From Pseudoalteromonas sp. GCY (lineage in GTDB: Bacteria; Pseudomonadota; Gammaproteobacteria; Enterobacterales; Alteromonadaceae), in NCBI RefSeq assembly GCF_016695175.1, contig NZ_CP068023.1, forward strand, positions 856,501-920,500: DNA of 64,000 nucleotides, written 5' to 3'. Each line of letters begins with the position of its first letter. The stretch's first letter is position 1. Made by a program: the position numbers and the translations under genes. The notes under the pieces were generated by a model. That model ran no database searches, was not told the DNA's origin, and saw only the letters and a program-made list of their open reading frames with translations. Of this stretch, positions 58,474 to 64,000 are shown one piece after another.

Positions 58474-59379
58474 ATGTCACGACGAGTTCCACCATTAAAT
58501 GCATTAAAAGCCTTTGAGGCGGCGGCACGACACCTGAGCTTTACCAAAGCGGCGGAGGAGTTGTACGTCACTCAAGCTGCGGTTAGTCATCAAATTAAAA
58601 TCTTAGAAGAACATCTAGGTTTAAAACTGTTTTTGCGAAAAAATCGCTCCTTACTGTTAACTGAAGAAGGGCAGGGTTATTACCTCGATATTAAAGATAT
58701 TTTTTCACAATTAATCGATGCGACTGAAAAGCTCCTAGCGCGAGGCGCAAAAGGGTCGTTAACGGTGAGTTTGACGCCGAGCTTTGCAATTCAATGGTTG
58801 GTACCAAGGCTGAGTAACTTTAATGAGTTGCACCCTGAAATCGACGTGCGGATCAAAGCCCAAGATCATGACGATAACTCGTTAACGGATGATGTTGATG
58901 TTGCGATTTACTACGGTCGTGGGAACTGGAATGGGGTGCAAACCCATAAGCTACATACCGAGTACTTTGTGCCATTATGTAGCCCATTTTTGTTAACAGG
59001 CCCCAAACCGCTTAATCAGCCAAGCGATTTGGCCCAGCATACTTTACTCCATGACACCACGCGTCGCGCTTGGAAGGCATGGATGAAAACCGCTGGGGTC
59101 AGAAATGTGGCGGTAAATACCGGGCCTATCTTCAGTCATTCTTCTATGGTGTTACAGGCAGCAATTCACGGCCAAGGCGTGGCGCTGGGTAATAGCGTAC
59201 TGGCAAGACCGGATATAGATGCAGGGCGACTGGTTATTCCGTTTAGTCACCACCTTGAAAGTAAAAATGCCTATTACTTGGTATTTAGAGAGTCGCAGTC
59301 AGAGCTGGGTAAAATAGTTTCATTCAAAGAATGGATGCTCGGTATGGTAGAACACGAACAAGAGTTAAATAGTTTATGA
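58474..59379 (+). CDS. gcvA: LysR-type regulator GcvA
   Basis: Glycine cleavage regulator type. N-terminal winged helix SFTKAAEELYVTQAAVSHQI and KNRSLLLTEEGQGYYLDIK match E. coli GcvA very closely; the effector domain contains LTVSLTPSFAIQWLVPRLS, DVDVAIYYGRGNW and IFSHSSMVLQAAIHGQGVAL. 301 residues. In E. coli gcvA is followed by ygdD and rlmM, as here except for one extra gene. No gcvB-like RNA is visible upstream. Confidence 0.93.
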   Translation: MSRRVPPLNALKAFEAAARHLSFTKAAEELYVTQAAVSHQIKILEEHLGLKLFLRKNRSLLLTEEGQGYYLDIKDIFSQLIDATEKLLARGAKGSLTVSLTPSFAIQWLVPRLSNFNELHPEIDVRIKAQDHDDNSLTDDVDVAIYYGRGNWNGVQTHKLHTEYFVPLCSPFLLTGPKPLNQPSDLAQHTLLHDTTRRAWKAWMKTAGVRNVAVNTGPIFSHSSMVLQAAIHGQGVALGNSVLARPDIDAGRLVIPFSHHLESKNAYYLVFRESQSELGKIVSFKEWMLGMVEHEQELNSL

Positions 59380-60014
59380 GCGCAGTAAATATTGAATGGC
59401 ACTATGCTGAAAACCCAGTTGCACAGTTTATTTTTGCCCATGGTGCAGGTGCAGGAAGCGATAGCGATTTTATGCAAGAAATGGCTAAATTGCTTGCCTC
59501 TAAGGGAGTTCAAGTTGGGCTCTTTGACTTTGAATATATGCAGCAAGCCAAACAAGAAGGGAAAAAACGCCCACCAGAGCGTGCCCCTAAGCTACTCGCG
59601 TATTTTGAGCAAGTATTGGCAGCAGTAGAACCAAGTCTACCGCTCTTTATTGGTGGTAAGTCAATGGGCGGGCGTATGGCATCTATGCTGGCCTGTGAAA
59701 CCATTGTAAAGGTGGAAGGGATACTTGCGTTTGGCTATCCATTCCATCCGCCTGGTAAGCCGGAAAAACTCAGAGTGGACCATTTCCCTGAGTTGAAATG
59801 CCCGCTGCTCATTCTACAAGGCGAACGTGATACCTTTGGCAATCGTACAGAGGTTGATGCCATGTGCTTTCCAGAGCAAGTCATGGTGAAATGGCTCAAA
59901 GATGGTGACCATTCACTAAAGCCACGTAAAGTGAGTGGTGTAAGCGAGTCAGAGAGCCGCGCGAATGCTGCTGTGATAGCGGCGAATTTTATCAAGGAGC
60001 GCTGTCATGGCTAA
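59376..60014 (+). CDS. Alpha/beta hydrolase (Tex30/KANL3-like)
   Basis: 212 residues with FIFAHGAGAGSDSDFM (oxyanion region), nucleophile Ser in GGKSMGGRMASML, acid in LQGERDTFGN, and His in WLKDGDHSLKP. All three catalytic residues are present. It overlaps gcvA by four bases (ATGA) and the following ygdD by eight bases, so it is cotranscribed with them. The natural substrate is unknown. E. coli lacks a gene at this point. Confidence 0.85.
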   Translation: MSAVNIEWHYAENPVAQFIFAHGAGAGSDSDFMQEMAKLLASKGVQVGLFDFEYMQQAKQEGKKRPPERAPKLLAYFEQVLAAVEPSLPLFIGGKSMGGRMASMLACETIVKVEGILAFGYPFHPPGKPEKLRVDHFPELKCPLLILQGERDTFGNRTEVDAMCFPEQVMVKWLKDGDHSLKPRKVSGVSESESRANAAVIAANFIKERCHG

Positions 60015-60375
60015 GCTCTACTTGATTATTGGCGGCATGTTTTGTTTGTTGTCTGTGGCACTGGGCGCTTTTGCCGCTCACGGTCTCAAAGGACGTTTGA
60101 GCGACTATGCCATTGGTATTTTTAATACGGCGGCGCAGTACCAAATGACTCATGGTCTTACCATTATTGCCACCGCGTTTTTAATCAAATGGGGCCTCAA
60201 GGTACAAGTGGCCGGTGGTTTCTTTATTGCTGGCGTATTGCTATTTAGTGGTAGTCTGTACTTACTTGCCTTAACAGGTATGAAATGGCTAGGGCCAATC
60301 ACTCCAATCGGTGGTACCTGTTTTTTAATTGCTTGGATTTTATTGATAGTTCAAGCTGCTAAATCTTCCTTTTAA
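60007..60375 (+). CDS. ygdD: DUF423 membrane protein YgdD
   Basis: Four-helix membrane protein of 122 residues; family motifs LGAFAAHGLKG and YQMTHGLTIIATAF are clear. Located between gcvA and rlmM as in E. coli; function unknown. Confidence 0.92.
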   Translation: MAKLYLIIGGMFCLLSVALGAFAAHGLKGRLSDYAIGIFNTAAQYQMTHGLTIIATAFLIKWGLKVQVAGGFFIAGVLLFSGSLYLLALTGMKWLGPITPIGGTCFLIAWILLIVQAAKSSF

Positions 60376-60388
60376 TCTAGAGAATCTA

Positions 60389-61474
60389 ATGTCGAGTATC
60401 GTTATCTATTGTCGCGGTGGTTTTGAAAGTGACGCCGCAGCCGAAATTAATCATTATGCTGCAAAGCATGGAATTGCTGGCTACGTAAAAGCTAAGCCAA
60501 ATACTGCTTTTGTAACATTTGAGTGTTTTTCGCCAAATGATGCTGAGACCTTAGCGAAGAAAATCGATTTTAAGAAACTGGTGTTTGCAAGGCAGTGGTT
60601 TGTTGGCACTTTACATACCCATATGCCGATTGAAGACAGAGTGAGCGTGATAAAAGCGGCAGTGGAAGGCTTTCCTTTGTGTGGTGAGCTGCGCGTTGAA
60701 ACGCCAGATACTAACGAAGGAAAAGAGCTCTCTAAATTCTGTAAAAAGTTTTCAACGCCTTTGTCTAAGGCGCTTGAGAAGCAAAATAAGCTGACTCGTG
60801 AGGTAAAACCTACCAAGCCTGTATTACATGTACTGTTCCTTGCCAATAACACCGCTTATGTGGGTTATTCGTTTAGTGATAACAATTCGCCATTTTTTAT
60901 GGGGATCCCGCGTCTGCGAATGCCATCGGACGCACCAAGTCGCTCGACGCTAAAATTAGACGAGGCATTTCACGTCTTTGTGCCTAAAGATCAGCAAGAG
61001 ACTCGTGTACGCGCGGGGATGCGAGCCGTTGATTTAGGTGCTTGTCCGGGCGGTTGGACATACCAACTTGTGCGCCGTGGCATGTTCGTAGCCTCAATCG
61101 ATAATGGTCCGATGAATGATGACCTGATGGAAACAGGACAAGTGAAGCACTATCGTGAAGATGGATTCAAATATCGCCCAGAAAAACGCAATATTGATTG
61201 GCTGGTGTGTGATATGGTCGAAAAGCCAACGCGTGTTGCTGATCTGATGGTGGACTGGGTGGTGAATGCGTTTGCTCGAGAGCTGATCTTTAACTTAAAG
61301 CTACCGATGAAAAAACGCTTCGACAGCGTGTATGAATGTCTTACGCTTATCCATGAAGAGCTGCAAAAGTACAATGTGGATTATGAGATCCAAGCAAAGC
61401 ACCTATATCATGACCGTGAGGAAGTCACGGTACATATTAATGTGCTTAAAGTACCGCAAAATTTGTATAGCTGA
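60389..61474 (+). CDS. rlmM: 23S rRNA 2'-O-ribose C2498 methyltransferase
   Basis: N-terminal THUMP-like domain (VIYCRGGFESDAAAEINHYA) and SAM-dependent methyltransferase with AVDLGACPGGWTYQLVRRG and WLVCDMVEKP. K-D-K-E-type catalytic residues are expected in the Rossmann domain. 361 residues (E. coli 366). Its stop is at the edge of the second palindromic array. Confidence 0.96.
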   Translation: MSSIVIYCRGGFESDAAAEINHYAAKHGIAGYVKAKPNTAFVTFECFSPNDAETLAKKIDFKKLVFARQWFVGTLHTHMPIEDRVSVIKAAVEGFPLCGELRVETPDTNEGKELSKFCKKFSTPLSKALEKQNKLTREVKPTKPVLHVLFLANNTAYVGYSFSDNNSPFFMGIPRLRMPSDAPSRSTLKLDEAFHVFVPKDQQETRVRAGMRAVDLGACPGGWTYQLVRRGMFVASIDNGPMNDDLMETGQVKHYREDGFKYRPEKRNIDWLVCDMVEKPTRVADLMVDWVVNAFARELIFNLKLPMKKRFDSVYECLTLIHEELQKYNVDYEIQAKHLYHDREEVTVHINVLKVPQNLYS

Positions 61475-61477
61475 TTT

Positions 61478-62374
61478 GTAGGAGCGATTTCACATCGCGA
61501 TATTTTTTCTCAAGCTCGCCGCGTAAAGCGCCTCCTACACGGATGTTAGCTTATTTGTAGGAGCGATTTTACATCGCGATATTTTTTCTCAAGCTCGCCG
61601 CGTAAAGCGGCTCCCACACAGGCGCTATCTTATTTGTAGGAGCGATTTCACATCGCGATATTTTTCATCAAGCTCGCCGCGTAAAGCGGCTCCCACACAG
61701 GCGCTATCTTATTTGTAGGAGCGATTTTACATCGCGATCTTTTTCATAAACCTCGCCGCATAAAGCGGCTCCCACACGGATGTTACCTTAGTTGTAGGAG
61801 CGATTTTACATCGCGATATTTTTCATCAAGCTTGCCGCATAAAGCGGCTCCCACACGGATGTTACCTTATTTGTAGGAGCGATTTTACATCGCGATCTTT
61901 TTCATCAAACTCGCCGCATAAAGCGATTCCACACGGGTGTTAGCTTATTTGTAGGAGCGATTTTACATCGCGATCTTTTTCATCAAGCTCGCCGCATAAA
62001 GCGGCTCCCACACAGGCGCTATCTTATTTGTAGGAGCGATTTTACATCGCGATATTTTTTATCAAGCTCGCCGCGTAAAGCGGCTCCTACACGGATGGTA
62101 GCTTTTTGTGGGAGCGATTTTACATCGCGATATTTTTTCTCAAGCTCGCCGCGTAAAGCGGCTCCTACACGGATGGTACCTTATTTGTAGGAGCGATTTT
62201 ACATCGCGATATTTTTTATCAAGCTCGCCGCATAAAGCGGCTCCTACACGGGTGTTAGCTTATTTGTAGGAGCGATTTTACATCGCGATATTTTTTCTCA
62301 AGCTCGCCGCGTAAAGCGGCTCCCACACAGGCGCTATCTTATTTGTAGGAGCGATTTCACATCGCGATATTTTT
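61478..62374 (+). repeat. Tandem array of 79-bp palindromic repeats (array 2)
   Basis: Units start (GTAGGAGC) at 61478, 61557, 61636, 61715, 61794, 61873, 61951, 62030, 62108, 62187, 62266, with a terminal half unit at 62345. Period 78-79. The palindrome (outer GTAGGAGC / GCTCC[TC]AC, inner GCGAttttacaTCGC and GCCGCgtaaaGCGGC) is the same as in array 1, but the inner linker (ATTTTTTCTCAA) and spacer (ACGGATGTTAGCTTATTT or ACAGGCGCTATCTTATTT) differ. It begins three bases after the rlmM stop and ends 18 bases before pilB. Confidence 0.9.
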
Positions 62375-62391
62375 GTCTTAATCAATCAGCC

Positions 62392-64000
62392 TTAATAACT
62401 TGTCACTCGGTTGATTTCTGTAAGCGATGTCACCCCTGCGGCGGCTTTTTTCAGGCCAGACTTACGTAGGTTATCAAAACCCAACTGCTCTGCTTTTTCG
62501 GCAATCTCGAGAGAATTACCGCCCTCCATGATCAGGTGCGAGAGCTCTGGCGTGATTTTTACCACTTCATAAATACCCACACGGCCTTTGTAACCATCGG
62601 TGCAGTGTTCACAGCCTTTTGGTGCAAAAAGGGTAATCTCTTTAATTTGCTCGGCAGTAAAGCCTTGCCCTAGCAAGGCTTCTTCTGGCAGCGTTTCAGG
62701 TGTTTTACACTTAGGGCAAAGGCGTCTTGCGAGACGCTGGGCAATAATCAAACTCACCGAGCTTGCTACGTTGTACGCCGGCACGCCCATGTTTAATAGG
62801 CGAGTGAGCGTTTCAGGCGCAGAATTGGTGTGCAGCGTACTCAATACTAAGTGACCGGTTTGGGCGGCTTTTATTGAGATCTCAGCGGTTTCAAGGTCAC
62901 GGATCTCACCAACCATTACGACATCCGGATCCTGACGCAAGAATGCTCTCAAGGCATTGGCGAAAGTCATATCCGCTTTGGTATTGATTTGTACTTGGTT
63001 AATACCCTCAAGGTTTATTTCTACAGGGTCTTCCGCCGTGCTGATATTTCGCTCTGGCTGATTAAGAATATTCAAGCCAGTGTAGAGTGAAACGGTTTTA
63101 CCAGAACCCGTAGGCCCGGTTACCAAAATCATGCCCTGAGGCTGCTCTAGTGCTTCGAGGTAGAGCTTTTTCTGCTCTGGTTCATAACCTAAAACATCGA
63201 TGCCGAGCATGGCGCTGGATGAGTCTAGAATACGCATTACGATTTTCTCGCCCCACATGGTAGGCAGTGTACTCACACGAAAATCGATACTTTTGCGCTC
63301 GGAGATCTTTAATTTAATGCGGCCATCTTGCGGTTTTCGTTTTTCTGCAATGTCCAAGTGCGCCATCACTTTGATACGGGCGGCGAGTCGAGTAGCTAAT
63401 GTGTTAGGCGGGCTTGCCATTTCATGCAGCAGACCATCTACACGAAAGCGCACACGGTATTTTTCTCGTACGGTTCAAAGTGTAGATCCGACGCGCCTTT
63501 TTTAATTGCATCCATCAAGATTTTATTGATATAAACGATGATTGGTGCATCGTCTTTATCTTCATTGCTGCTTTGCTGTTTAGGCTCGTTATCAACTTCT
63601 AAGTCGGCAAATTCTTTAAATTCTTCTTCAGAAATTGAGAGGCCGCCCGTTGCATCAAACAGCTGATCAATCTTTGCTTCGAGCTTTTTGTAGTCGACAA
63701 CCAGTACTTCACACTGCAATCCAGTGCTAAACTCAAAGTTTTCAAATGCGCCAAAATCAGTAGGGTCAGAGGCCGCCACATAGAGTTTTCTACCTTTTTG
63801 TACCAACGGTAAAATATGGTGCTTGCGGATCAGCTTTTCTTTGACTAGCGCTGGTGGAATTTCACTGACGTTAAAGTGATCAAGATTAAAAAAGGGCACC
63901 TTGAATAAGTCTAGGCATTCTTCTGCTAGCTCTTTGGAGCTCATTCCTGAACTTAGGCAAATCAACTCGGCGGTGGTGTTTGCTTCTGACTGGCGAGACT
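62392..64000 (-). pseudogene. pilB: Type IV pilus assembly ATPase PilB, frameshifted and 5'-truncated
   Basis: Hexameric motor that extends type IV pili. The N-terminal part (64000 to about 63465) carries GspE_N-type sequence (SDPTDFGAFENFEFSTGLQ) up to [12 protein letters not shown], then runs into a stop at 63438. The rest, in another frame (62392-63453), continues [11 protein letters not shown], Walker [13 protein letters not shown], Asp box, Walker [13 protein letters not shown] and zinc-type [19 protein letters not shown]. Restoring one A in the five-A run (plus-strand Ts 63460-63464) gives [20 protein letters not shown]. The gene continues beyond the window. Confidence 0.9.

Overview
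The window looks like a piece of the main chromosome of a marine gammaproteobacterium of the order Alteromonadales, most likely Pseudoalteromonas. This rests on gene order and on the character of the proteins; no database was searched. It is moderately AT-rich. Most of it is housekeeping blocks known from E. coli and Vibrio, with short accessory stretches between them. There is no prophage, insertion sequence, CRISPR array or rRNA operon.

Layout. 1-5300: the end of aceE, then aceF (three lipoyl domains) and lpd, the pyruvate dehydrogenase complex. 5300-7100: a divergent CobD/CbiB-like membrane protein coupled to mtnN, then a DUF2726 protein. 7900-13500: accessory genes, namely a membrane-anchored AraC regulator with a DUF2306 membrane protein, an Orn/Lys/Arg decarboxylase-family enzyme, and a secreted beta-propeller protein. 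13600-20700: the complete electron-transport operon rsxABCDGE followed by nth; rsxC carries an expanded Ala/Lys repeat tail. 21300-23800: a degenerate GGDEF-EAL membrane protein and four tandem tRNA-Asn genes.

23800-28500: a 1.27-kb gene-poor region, then a MATE transporter translationally coupled to uvrB. The gene-poor region holds a near-consensus LexA operator inside a promoter and an inverted pair of DnaA boxes. 28500-34100: accessory genes, namely an outer-membrane barrel, a small membrane protein, a membrane-tethered winged-helix regulator, a Sir2 protein without zinc cysteines, an ankyrin-like protein and an orphan TPR histidine kinase. 34150-35020: an array of 77-bp palindromic REP-type repeats. 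35040-42800: lnt, corC, ybeY, ybeZ, miaB, ubiF and two small unknown genes.

42900-44700: a tRNA operon (two Met, five Leu, three Gln) whose spacers are filled with repeated tRNA-half-like sequences. 44900-50000: ychF, pth, rplY, then prs, ispE, lolB. 50050-58400: hemA, prfA, prmC, an HD-GYP response regulator, sirB2, sirB1, a DUF819 transporter-like gene and kdsA. 58470-61470: gcvA, an alpha/beta hydrolase, ygdD and rlmM. 61478-62374: a second REP-type array (79 bp). 62392-64000: pilB with a single-base frameshift, cut by the window end.

The most unusual signals are not protein genes. They are: (1) half-tRNA-like repeats with conserved hairpin inserts in the Leu/Gln/Met operon; (2) two independently homogenised palindromic arrays, each with eleven full units and a terminal half unit, both between convergent genes; (3) the LexA operator and DARS-like DnaA-box pair upstream of MATE-uvrB.
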